NCBI GenBank assembly: GCA_016840305.1
Contig: JAEOSP010000271.1
Span: forward strand, 1-8,644
Source of the DNA: Candidatus Hodarchaeota archaeon
GTDB taxonomy: Archaea; Asgardarchaeota; Heimdallarchaeia; Hodarchaeales; Hodarchaeaceae
Reading direction: 5' to 3'
Length of the DNA stretch: 8,644 nt
This document shows, in pieces, positions 1 to 4,046 of this stretch (its first letter is position 1; the number at the start of each line of letters is the position of its first letter). The notes beneath the pieces are model-generated. The model had not been told where the DNA came from. It was given only the letters and a program-made list of their open reading frames with translations, and made no database searches. The position numbers were made by a program, and so were the translations under genes.

Positions 1-13
1 GGAGGGAAAGAAG

Positions 14-271
14 GTGGAAAGTAATTATGAGAGATGGAAAAGAATGCTTTCTTTAAAAAGAACGTTATTATCCAGTATTTTAATTTCATTAATAATATTT
101 ATTATATTTCTTGAAATTTCATTTCATTTCATTTATTTCATTGACTTTTTCAGACTAGAATTTTTATCATATTTATTAATAATATATCCTGTAGTGTTTA
201 TAATGATTATTCTCCAAAGTTATTTTTATTCAAAAAAATTTACTAAACAAATTCAAGAAGGGATGATTTAA
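14..271 (+). CDS. Small two-helix membrane protein, unknown function
   Basis: An 85-residue protein of no recognised family. The N-terminus is basic (residues 1-16), followed by two strongly hydrophobic segments at about 17-42 and 50-72 and a short Lys-rich tail, so it should be a hairpin integral membrane protein. The GTG start at 14 is chosen because GGAGGG lies at 1-6 with a 7-base spacer. The same frame has no stop before the left window edge, so the true start could lie outside; an internal ATG at 44 is also possible. The next gene starts one base after its stop. A pentanucleotide repeat (ATTTC) at about 116-140 encodes part of the first hydrophobic segment and the loop. Function unknown; small viral membrane proteins of this shape include holins and superinfection-exclusion proteins, but nothing here selects one. 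Confidence 0.65.
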   Translation: MESNYERWKRMLSLKRTLLSSILISLIIFIIFLEISFHFIYFIDFFRLEFLSYLLIIYPVVFIMIILQSYFYSKKFTKQIQEGMI

Positions 272-272
272 A

Positions 273-593
273 ATGAACGACAAGCAGGAGTTCCTAAGCC
301 ATTTAGATGATTTATATTCCAATAAATCTTGGATTACAAATGATATTTCATCATACATGATGGAATGTAAGAAAAAGATAATCAAGCTCTTCGACAAGCA
401 ACTCGCCAAGATAAAGAAGTTAGAAGTAAGAGTAAAGGAGTTAAAGAAAGACACGCCGACCGAGGCGGAGATCTTGCTGCTGGCGGAGGGTATTCGTAAG
501 AAACGAGATACCCCAACCTATGGGGAGTTAAGAGCCCTCATTCTTACCATAAACTCGGAATTAAAGGAAAAGGAGGGGCAAGACGGTGGCTGA
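273..593 (+). CDS. Charged helical protein with coiled coil, unknown
   Basis: A 106-residue soluble protein, not recognised. Residues about 25-65 are rich in Lys/Glu/Leu/Ile with heptad-like spacing (KLFDKQLAKIKKLEVRV), suggesting a coiled coil. A second segment (about 66-95) starts with TPTEAEILLL and continues to ELRALI, and probably forms further helices. The ATG follows a weak AAGGGATGA-type binding site at about 258-266. Its last 8 bases overlap the next gene, whose GGAGGGG site (572-578) lies inside this one, so translation is probably coupled. The 440-540 part is visibly more GC-rich than its surroundings and contains a bulged hairpin (488-513). Confident as a gene; function unknown. 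Confidence 0.75.
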   Translation: MNDKQEFLSHLDDLYSNKSWITNDISSYMMECKKKIIKLFDKQLAKIKKLEVRVKELKKDTPTEAEILLLAEGIRKKRDTPTYGELRALILTINSELKEKEGQDGG

Positions 594-873
594 AGAAAAA
601 AGAGAGATAGAATTAGAAAAAGAACGAAAAAAGAATTTTGAGAATTTAATTGATCAAATGGATGATAATGAAATTATTCATGATCTTTTAAATGTACAAT
701 TAGAATTGTCCCATGCATTAGATATGTTAGGAGATGGGAGTTATTATTTGATAAAAAGTGTCGATCTCGACTTCTTGATCGAGAATTGCGGTAAAACTCC
801 TGAGGATTTTGATGCATTGATATCATTTGAGAAGAGATTTGAAAAGATAAAAGCGAGGTGCGAGAAAAAATGA
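586..873 (+). CDS. Highly charged helical protein, unknown
   Basis: A 95-residue protein, not recognised. The first 18 residues are almost entirely Glu/Lys/Arg (EEKREIELEKERKK), followed by an acidic, mostly helical body (about 20-80) and a Lys-rich end. The GTG start is supported by AGGAGGGG at 571-578 with a 7-base spacer, and it overlaps the previous stop by 8 bases. The stop overlaps the next start as ATGA (870-873). It has one Cys in the body and one near the end, so no zinc motif. The charged helical composition suggests a protein-binding partner of its neighbours rather than an enzyme, but that is inference. Confidence 0.75.
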   Translation: MAEEKREIELEKERKKNFENLIDQMDDNEIIHDLLNVQLELSHALDMLGDGSYYLIKSVDLDFLIENCGKTPEDFDALISFEKRFEKIKARCEKK

Positions 874-1028
874 ATAAATTCTGGTTTGTTAAAATATCAA
901 ATGAAGATTGTCCTTATAGACGTGTGGTTTTTAAAAATGTGAAAAAAAGAATAGGAAGGAAAGTTATTTGTTTAGAATCTGGGATTGATGAATGTAATAT
1001 AGAAGAATGTCCAAGGAGATTGATATAA
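870..1028 (+). CDS. Cys-containing mini-protein, unknown
   Basis: A 52-residue basic protein beginning MNKFWFVKISNEDCPYRR. Cysteines are at 14, 34, 42 and 47; the last two follow a C-x4-CP pattern. Four Cys in so small a protein could bind one zinc ion, although the spacing is not the standard CxxC pair. The start is supported by GAGGTG at 855-860 with a 9-base spacer and by the ATGA overlap with the upstream stop, which argues for translational coupling. It is the last gene before the non-coding region at 1029-1327 and so closes the first sub-cluster. The C-P-Y-R motif recalls CPIYRAC in the protein at 3473; I do not claim homology. Confidence 0.65.
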   Translation: MNKFWFVKISNEDCPYRRVVFKNVKKRIGRKVICLESGIDECNIEECPRRLI

Positions 1029-1042
1029 AAAATGACCCCCAC

Positions 1043-1192
1043 CCCCAAGACAAGCCAATCTACGTTAGGAAATTTGTATTGTTTTATATCTTATAGCGTG
1101 ATTAATACTCTTACAGCTATATTTCTCTTATTCTTGAACCCCGAAATCACGCATTTTTTGTCTTTTGGTGGTAGATTGGCTCTTGAAAGGGG
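1043..1192. repeat. 150-base element bounded by a long inverted repeat
   Basis: GCCAATCTAC at 1054-1063 is exactly complementary to GTAGATTGGC at 1171-1180. Pairing continues outward through CAA (1051-1053) with TTG (1183-1185), leaving TC bulged, and through CCCC (1043-1046) with GGGG (1189-1192) across a small internal loop. Inside, GCGTGATT (1096-1103) is exactly complementary to AATCACGC (1145-1152). A competing pair, TATAGC (1092-1097) with GCTATA (1116-1121), uses part of the same arm. The nested, mutually exclusive stems suggest a folded RNA. A miniature inverted-repeat element is an alternative, but I see no clear target duplication. Either strand could be the functional one. Confidence 0.5.
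1096..1159 (+). terminator. Possible terminator of the 14-1028 cluster
   Basis: The 8-base stem GCGTGATT / AATCACGC (1096-1103 with 1145-1152) is followed almost immediately by six T (1154-1159), which resembles an intrinsic terminator lying 70-130 bases after the stop at 1028. The 41-base loop is far longer than usual, so this is only a weak candidate; the stem may instead belong to a larger RNA fold. Confidence 0.25.
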
Positions 1193-1197
1193 TTGTT

Positions 1198-1264
1198 TTT
1201 GTTTTCAAACAAATCGAAACATTTCAAAACTTTTGAAAACAAATCAAAACATTTAAATACTTTG
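1198..1264. promoter_or_regulatory. Phased A-tracts, 30-base tandem repeat and inverted repeat
   Basis: From 1201 to 1260 an AAAC-like tract recurs exactly every 10 bases, ending at 1210, 1220, 1230, 1240 and 1250, with AAATAC at 1260. This is the helical repeat of DNA and predicts intrinsic bending. The segment is also a tandem repeat with a 30-base period (1207-1235 against 1237-1264). It further contains a perfect inverted repeat, TTTGTTTTCAAA (1198-1209) with TTTGAAAACAAA (1232-1243). Its position just before a promoter-like box suggests an operator or upstream activating site for the 1328-4373 cluster. The ribbon-helix-helix protein at 2018 is a natural candidate ligand (inference). Confidence 0.5.
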
Positions 1265-1284
1265 ATTGACTTTATAATTATAAG
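1251..1284 (+). promoter_or_regulatory. Candidate promoter of the 1328-4373 cluster
   Basis: Two archaeal-style TATA candidates are present: TTTAAATA at 1252-1259, preceded by the A/C-rich AAAACA, and TTTATAAT at 1271-1278. An archaeal start about 25 bases downstream would leave a leader of roughly 30-50 bases before the ATG at 1328. TTGACT at 1266-1271 resembles a bacterial -35, but no good -10 lies at the proper spacing, which favours the archaeal reading. A perfect palindrome, TTATAATTATAA (1272-1283), covers the second box and could be an operator. Confidence 0.45.
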
Positions 1285-1327
1285 TAATAATAAATAAAAA
1301 TAAATAATAAAAAAGGAGTGATAAAAT

Positions 1328-1540
1328 ATGGTTGAAAATAAAAAATATGATGATGCAATTTTGAAAAAAGATGGTTGTTTATATTGCCCAGAATGTGGAG
1401 CTCGACTCTCAAGAAATAGAAAGAGAGGTTGGGAGCTTGGAGCGATTGAAAGACAATTCGTAGTATATGCTAAATGCAGATGTGTCAATGTAGGTGATGA
1501 TTGGAGCTTCACTTATATGTTGAAAGGGTTGGAGGAGTGA
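1328..1540 (+). CDS. Zinc-ribbon mini-protein
   Basis: A 70-residue protein with a probable zinc site. CLYCPEC at residues 17-23 gives overlapping CxxC motifs, and C-R-C at 50-52 supplies the second knuckle across a loop rich in basic residues (RNRKRGWELG). This resembles zinc ribbons that bind nucleic acid or act as small adaptors; no family name can be given. It is the first gene of the second cluster, with its own leader and a clear GGAGTGA site (1315-1321) 6 bases before the ATG. The AGGAG near its end serves the next gene, 6 bases downstream. Confidence 0.8.
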   Translation: MVENKKYDDAILKKDGCLYCPECGARLSRNRKRGWELGAIERQFVVYAKCRCVNVGDDWSFTYMLKGLEE

Positions 1541-1546
1541 TAAAAA

Positions 1547-1687
1547 ATGGGATTTAAACTATGTATTCATTGCGGAACTCCTATTGCTGATAATGGTAAT
1601 GAGGGAGACTATCAAGAAGGTTCTTGTAATTGGTGTAAGCAATATTATGAAGAAATGCCTGATGACACCAATGGAGGTTATTACTAA
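1547..1687 (+). CDS. Zinc-ribbon mini-protein, CxxC-x17-CxxC
   Basis: A 46-residue protein with Cys at 6, 9, 27 and 30. The CIHCG first knuckle and CNWCK second knuckle, 17 residues apart, are the textbook arrangement of a single zinc ribbon. The acidic, Tyr-ending C-terminus (EEMPDDTNGGYY) is probably disordered. It is preceded by GGAGGAG (1531-1537) and its stop shares one base with the next start (TAATG). Its size leaves room for little beyond the zinc fold, so an adaptor or nucleic-acid contact is more likely than catalysis (inference). Confidence 0.75.
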   Translation: MGFKLCIHCGTPIADNGNEGDYQEGSCNWCKQYYEEMPDDTNGGYY

Positions 1688-1845
1688 TGACTAGATTAGA
1701 GAGAAAAGCTAAAAGAATACTCAATAATGAAAAACTAATGAATATTATTTATGATGCCCTAGCTGAAGCTTGTCCTTGTTTCGATTCTTGTGGAGAAGCT
1801 TATTTAGAAAACTATGAACCAACACCGAATGAGGGATATCAATAA
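1687..1845 (+). CDS. Small helical protein with a CPCxxxC motif
   Basis: A 52-residue protein, not recognised. The first half (1-28) is a basic-to-amphipathic helix (RLERKAKRILNNEKLMNII), followed by Cys at 29, 31 and 35 (CPCFDSC) and an acidic tail with several Tyr/Glu/Pro. Three Cys could bind metal with another ligand or across a dimer. The start is supported by GGAGGT at 1673-1678 with an 8-base spacer inside the previous gene, and both ends use TAATG-type one-base overlaps, which indicates coupled translation. Confidence 0.7.
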   Translation: MTRLERKAKRILNNEKLMNIIYDALAEACPCFDSCGEAYLENYEPTPNEGYQ

Positions 1846-2021
1846 TGTGCATAAACTTTAGAATAGGAGGGAAGGAAGGGAAGATCTATGATGCTAAGGA
1901 ATTATACCTAACAAAAGAAGCCTCATTAAAAAATAAACCTAAAGAGCTTGAAACTAAAGATATTATAAAAGAAGTCTATCAAGCCTTCGCAGAAATAGCT
2001 GAACAGAGGGATGATGAATGA
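1845..2021 (+). CDS. Small acidic/basic helical protein, unknown
   Basis: A 58-residue protein, MCINFRIGGKEGKIYDAKELY and onward, with no recognisable family. Residues 1-20 look like short strands with a GGKEGK turn; residues 35-55 look like a helix (DIIKEVYQAFAEIAEQ). A single Cys at residue 2 makes zinc binding unlikely. It starts in a TAATG overlap with the previous stop, with GAGGGA at 1831-1836. Its stop overlaps the next ATG as ATGA, so it probably shares translation with the regulator that follows. Confidence 0.65.
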   Translation: MCINFRIGGKEGKIYDAKELYLTKEASLKNKPKELETKDIIKEVYQAFAEIAEQRDDE

Positions 2022-2344
2022 AAGAAAACTATAGAAAACCCGTAGCTACTAGATTGACTGAGGAGCATGTTACTTTCTTAAAAACTTTAAATGAAGGGGA
2101 AAACATATCAGATGCATTGAGACAAGTTGTTTCTGAGAGGATGAATGGAAATGATAACAATTCAAAACAATCAAAAACAATTACTAACTTAAATATGGAA
2201 AATAGAGAGCTTCAAGATATCATAGACAGGCAAGCTAAGAGGTTAAATCAAGTAGTTAAATTAATAGAAGAAGGTAAGTTGAGACCTTATCCTTCTCTTA
2301 AAGAGTTAGATCCTAATTCTAAGAAGATATTGGAGGAATTATAA
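2018..2344 (+). CDS. Probable ribbon-helix-helix DNA-binding protein
   Basis: A 108-residue protein. Residues about 7-42 fit a ribbon-helix-helix (MetJ/Arc/CopG) DNA-binding fold: a short strand, KPVATRLT, then helix A (TEEHVTFLKTL), a Gly/Asn turn and helix B beginning ISDALRQVV, where the Ser-Asp-x-Leu-Arg pattern is typical of the fold. Residues about 54-86 form a likely coiled coil (NMENRELQDIIDRQAKRL) that could fix dimer or tetramer assembly. Such proteins bind operators as dimers through the paired strands, usually on short direct or inverted repeats. The repeats at 1198-1283 upstream of this cluster are plausible targets, giving autoregulation (inference). The start overlaps the previous stop (ATGA), with AGAGGGA just upstream. 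Confidence 0.75.
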   Translation: MKENYRKPVATRLTEEHVTFLKTLNEGENISDALRQVVSERMNGNDNNSKQSKTITNLNMENRELQDIIDRQAKRLNQVVKLIEEGKLRPYPSLKELDPNSKKILEEL

Positions 2345-2466
2345 TGGAAAAAGAAATTATTTTCATAATGGATTGTTCTAATTGTATCTATTCTCGTAAA
2401 ATAGATCTTTCAGAATGTTCTAATTGTGAAGATTATTCAAATTGGGTGAGGGATGAGAAATGGTAA
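2344..2466 (+). CDS. 40-residue zinc-binding mini-protein
   Basis: A 40-residue protein with two near-identical knuckles, DCSNC (10-14) and ECSNC (24-28), giving CxxC-x10-CxxC; the motif C-S-N-C is used twice. It should bind one zinc ion. The remaining residues are acidic, with two Trp near the C-terminus. It begins in a TAATG overlap behind the ribbon-helix-helix gene, with GGAGG at 2332-2336, and overlaps the next gene by 7 bases. It is too short for routine gene callers; the intact motif, binding site and overlaps support it. Confidence 0.7.
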   Translation: MEKEIIFIMDCSNCIYSRKIDLSECSNCEDYSNWVRDEKW

Positions 2467-2774
2467 AAACGATGGATTTTACAACTACAGTTGATAAACC
2501 TAAAATAGTTAAACCTCGAAAGCCGAGAGCTACGACTCCTAAACAACCTAAAGACACTTACCAAACAATCATAATACCTAACTCTAATGCAGAAGTTCAA
2601 GTATATAAGTCTGGTAAAGTTGTAATGTTCAAAAAACCTTATATTGGTAAGAGTAGTAAATACACTAAGTATCTCATTAGCTTATCAACTACTCTATTTA
2701 AGAAGGGTTGGTTAGAGGAAGTAGAATATAAAATTACATTTGAAAAGAAAAAAGAGGTTAAAAAAAATGGGTAA
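2460..2774 (+). CDS. Basic protein with Lys/Pro-rich N-terminal tail
   Basis: A 104-residue, strongly basic protein, not recognised. Residues 13-31 form an unstructured Lys/Pro/Arg tail (KPKIVKPRKPRATTPKQPK) like those that contact nucleic acid. Residues about 34-95 look like a compact alternating-strand domain (TIIIPNSNAEVQVY, GKVVMFKK, EVEYKITFEKKK). The ATG overlaps the upstream stop by 7 bases, with GGTGA at 2445-2449 as binding site. No Cys, which sets it apart from its neighbours. Nucleic-acid binding is a reasonable inference from charge alone; the function is unknown. Confidence 0.7.
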   Translation: MVKTMDFTTTVDKPKIVKPRKPRATTPKQPKDTYQTIIIPNSNAEVQVYKSGKVVMFKKPYIGKSSKYTKYLISLSTTLFKKGWLEEVEYKITFEKKKEVKKNG

Positions 2775-3078
2775 AATAATGATTGAAAAAATAAATCGAA
2801 GAGTAGTCCTTTTAAAATGTAATGGATGTACTGGATGTGAATTCCATTATGCAATTTCATCAATGAGTCAATTCGGAAGAGATTGGGATGATAGGTGTAA
2901 ATTACATAAATATGAAGATGGAGATCATGAAGGATGGGATCATTTATTATGTGCTGAAGGTTATTCCAGGTATGATAAAAACCAAGAAATGATGAAAAAA
3001 GGATTATATCCCAAAGGAAAAAGATTCTTATGGAAAGATGTAAAAAAAGTAATACAAAGGGAGGTCGGGGAGAAGTGA
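2767..3078 (+). CDS. Cys/His-rich probable zinc protein
   Basis: A 103-residue protein. CNGCTGCEFH at 18-27 packs three Cys and a His; further candidate ligands are C44, H47, H54, H59 and C62 (RCKLH, DGDHEGWDH, LLCAEG). This is enough for two metal sites. A similar Cys-run-then-CxLH layout occurs in uncharacterised metal-binding proteins, but I cannot assign a family. The ATG at 2767 is preferred over a TTG at 2740 because AGAGGT lies at 2754-2759 with a 7-base spacer. It overlaps the previous gene by 8 bases and the next by 4 (GTGA). The C-terminus (VIQREVGEK) resembles the end of the next gene product. Confidence 0.75.
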   Translation: MGKIMIEKINRRVVLLKCNGCTGCEFHYAISSMSQFGRDWDDRCKLHKYEDGDHEGWDHLLCAEGYSRYDKNQEMMKKGLYPKGKRFLWKDVKKVIQREVGEK

Positions 3079-3080
3079 AA
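3056..3080 (+). repeat. Repeated gene-junction cassette, copy 1
   Basis: This segment (AAAGGGAGGTCGG then GGAGAAGTGAAA) holds the end of the upstream gene, the ribosome binding site and the GTGA start. It recurs at 3455-3478 with two substitutions and one indel. Both encode similar C-termini (REVGEK and KEVGEE). Partial gene duplication or recombination between junctions could explain it. Confidence 0.55.
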
Positions 3081-3476
3081 GATATATGTGTTATCTGTAA
3101 TGAAATTTCATTTGAACGATGTATTGGAGGAGATCGATACAATAAAGACTTTTTAAAAGAGTTTAATATTGATTTCGAGAGTATTTATGAAGATTCTTGG
3201 AAAGGTTATTATGCAGTATGTGATAAATGTCTTGGAAAATATAAAAAGAAGAAACAAAGAGAAGCTCTCATTATTTTCAGAAACAAACGAGAATATTACC
3301 TTGAAAATGGATCTCCAACTCATTATCAATGTGGTAGAATGGATGGCATTAATTTTTTTATTAAAGAATTGAAAGATTATATAAAAACAACAAATTCTTT
3401 TGATGGAGAATTTGAAGCATGGTTAAGGGGAGTGTTTGAAGTTGTAAAAGATGTAAAGGAGGTCGGCGAGGAGTGA
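3075..3476 (+). CDS. Zinc-ribbon protein with helical C-terminal half
   Basis: A 133-residue protein. CVIC (5-8) and CDKC (49-52) form a likely zinc ribbon, separated by about 40 residues with an extra Cys at 16; C86 is isolated. After the ribbon comes a very basic stretch (KYKKKKQRE) and a helical C-terminal half with aromatic residues, ending KEVGEE. The GTG at 3075 is chosen over an upstream ATG at 3030 because GGGAGGT (3059-3065) lies 9 bases before it and GTGA overlaps the upstream stop exactly as elsewhere in this cluster. The basic patch next to the ribbon suggests nucleic-acid contact (inference). Confidence 0.75.
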   Translation: MKDICVICNEISFERCIGGDRYNKDFLKEFNIDFESIYEDSWKGYYAVCDKCLGKYKKKKQREALIIFRNKREYYLENGSPTHYQCGRMDGINFFIKELKDYIKTTNSFDGEFEAWLRGVFEVVKDVKEVGEE

Positions 3477-3478
3477 AA
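3455..3478 (+). repeat. Repeated gene-junction cassette, copy 2
   Basis: Second copy of the junction at 3056-3080 (AAAGGAGGTCGGCGAG then GAGTGAAA), again combining the C-terminal codons of the upstream gene, the binding site and a GTGA stop/start overlap. A looser relative (AAAGGAGGCTGAGGAG) sits at 3598-3613 before the next gene. Confidence 0.55.
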
Positions 3479-3628
3479 CGAATTAAAAAGAACAGGATGG
3501 AACTTAAAATATGTAAGAAATGTCCTATTTATAGAGCTTGTTCTTATGCTCATATTCCGTATTTAGAATGCAGATATAAATATATGGATTATGAAGAAAA
3601 GGAGGCTGAGGAGCAGGATGACATTTAA
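3473..3628 (+). CDS. Basic Cys-containing mini-protein
   Basis: A 51-residue protein with a very basic N-terminus (KRIKKNR), then CKKCPIYRAC (Cys 14, 17, 23) and a fourth Cys at 33, followed by an acidic tail (EEKEAEEQDD). C-x2-C-x5-C-x9-C could hold one zinc ion or, less likely, an iron-sulfur cluster; C-x2-C-x5-C is not a standard ferredoxin spacing. The GTG start overlaps the upstream stop as GTGA and uses GGAGGT at 3458-3463 with a 9-base spacer. The end overlaps the next gene by 11 bases. Confidence 0.65.
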   Translation: MKRIKKNRMELKICKKCPIYRACSYAHIPYLECRYKYMDYEEKEAEEQDDI

Positions 3629-3725
3629 AGAATGGCTTATTGAAGGAAGATTTACAATTTTCCAAATGTTTATTATAATTCTAATTATTTATATCATTTT
3701 ATTGATTATATTGGAGGTGATGTAG
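3618..3725 (+). CDS. 35-residue single-pass membrane peptide
   Basis: A tiny protein with a short polar N-terminus (MTFKEWLIEGRF), then one uninterrupted hydrophobic helix (about 13-32: Ile/Leu/Phe/Tyr/Met). It should be a single-pass membrane peptide. The start overlaps the upstream gene by 11 bases; GGAG at 3610-3613 (4-base spacer) or GGAGG at 3601-3605 could direct it. The GGAGGTGA that serves the next gene lies inside its last codons, and the next ATG follows its TAG with no gap. It could be a pinholin-like or host-membrane-modulating peptide; nothing proves either. Real translation is supported mainly by context. Confidence 0.55.
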   Translation: MTFKEWLIEGRFTIFQMFIIILIIYIILLIILEVM

Positions 3726-3887
3726 ATGGATGAGAATAAGCTAATAGGATGGTTGGAAAGAAGGATTGAAGAAGTTAAAAGGAAAGTTGAATATCACGAT
3801 TCTAATGAATTAAAAATACTTTTTAATAGTAAAGCTAATACATTAGAAGACGTGTTAAAAGCAGTGAGAGAAAGGAGGTTTGACTAA
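3726..3887 (+). CDS. Small charged helical protein, unknown
   Basis: A 53-residue protein, almost certainly all helical: MDENKLIGWLERRIEEVKRK and then, after a short break at YHDSNE, a second amphipathic helix ending AVRERRFD. No Cys. It has the strongest binding site of the cluster, GGAGGTGA at 3713-3720 with a 5-base spacer, so it may be among the better translated genes here. Its last codons (GG AGG TTT GAC TAA) double as the next ribosome binding site. A helical hairpin of this size often acts as a protein-binding inhibitor or adaptor, but no target can be named. Confidence 0.7.
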   Translation: MDENKLIGWLERRIEEVKRKVEYHDSNELKILFNSKANTLEDVLKAVRERRFD

Positions 3888-3888
3888 A
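3874..3888 (+). repeat. RFD-stop / ribosome-binding cassette, copy 1
   Basis: GAGGTTTGACTAAA (3875-3888) encodes the terminal Arg-Phe-Asp-stop and provides the binding site of the next gene. The identical 14 bases recur at 4034-4047 at the next-but-one junction. Confidence 0.6.
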
Positions 3889-3890
3889 TA

Positions 3891-4046
3891 ATGGATTGTA
3901 AATTGGAAAAAAACAAATATATATCTAAGAATTGTAGATTGAAACAAGTAGAAATATATAGGGCATTACAATATCAATTAGAACATTATGAGAAATGTAG
4001 TAAATGTCCCTTATCAATTTATAATAACAAAAAGAGGTTTGACTAA
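3891..4046 (+). CDS. Cys-containing helical mini-protein
   Basis: A 51-residue protein with Cys at 3, 15, 36 and 39. CSKCP (36-40) is a clear CxxC; the two N-terminal Cys are spaced by eleven residues across a Lys/Asn-rich segment, and a helix (LKQVEIYRALQYQLEHYE) lies between. One zinc ion could clamp the two ends of the helix. It ends KKRFD, matching the RFD end of the gene before it. GGAGGT at 3874-3879 lies 11 bases before the ATG. Function unknown. Confidence 0.65.
   Translation: MDCKLEKNKYISKNCRLKQVEIYRALQYQLEHYEKCSKCPLSIYNNKKRFD

Larger units (their letters stand above)
1029..1327. other. Structured intergenic region, no convincing gene
   Basis: This is the only non-coding stretch of this length in the plus cluster. 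In order it holds a C-rich tract (two runs of five C at 1036-1046), a nested inverted-repeat element (1043-1192), A-tracts at 10-base intervals with an inverted repeat (1198-1260), and an AT-rich promoter-like segment with a 12-base palindrome (1251-1283) leading to the ribosome binding site of the gene at 1328. A 74-codon open frame at 1032-1256 spans most of it, but its codons follow the repeats and its nearest purine-rich site is about 13 bases away, so I do not call it. Confidence 0.6.

Noticed and set aside
230..454. 74-codon minus-strand open frame
   Set aside because: Antisense to two coupled plus-strand genes; no binding site seen.
765..784. TCTCGA/TCGAGA hairpin in the gene at 586-873
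   Set aside because: A 6-base stem fully inside a coding frame with no T-run or neighbouring regulatory context; likely chance.
1131..1152. tRNA-like GGGTTCAAG segment on the minus strand
   Set aside because: Recalls a T-loop, but there is no 5-base T-stem, anticodon arm or acceptor stem around it.
1032..1256. 74-codon plus-strand open frame over the intergenic region
   Set aside because: It begins in the C-rich tract, runs through both inverted repeats and the phased A-tracts, and its nearest purine-rich site is about 13 bases away. Better explained by non-coding structure.
1201..1264. CRISPR array from the 30-base period
   Set aside because: Only two imperfect units with no unique spacers between them; it is a tandem repeat, not repeat-spacer structure.
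1147..1512. 121-codon minus-strand open frame
   Set aside because: Antisense to the clear zinc-ribbon gene at 1328-1540 and to the promoter region; low-complexity product without a convincing start.
2639..3142. 167-codon minus-strand open frame
   Set aside because: Antisense across three well-supported plus-strand genes; its composition is what an AT-rich opposite strand produces.
3169..3372. 67-codon plus-strand open frame in another phase
   Set aside because: Nested in the zinc-ribbon gene at 3075-3476, which has the CxxC motifs and the binding site.
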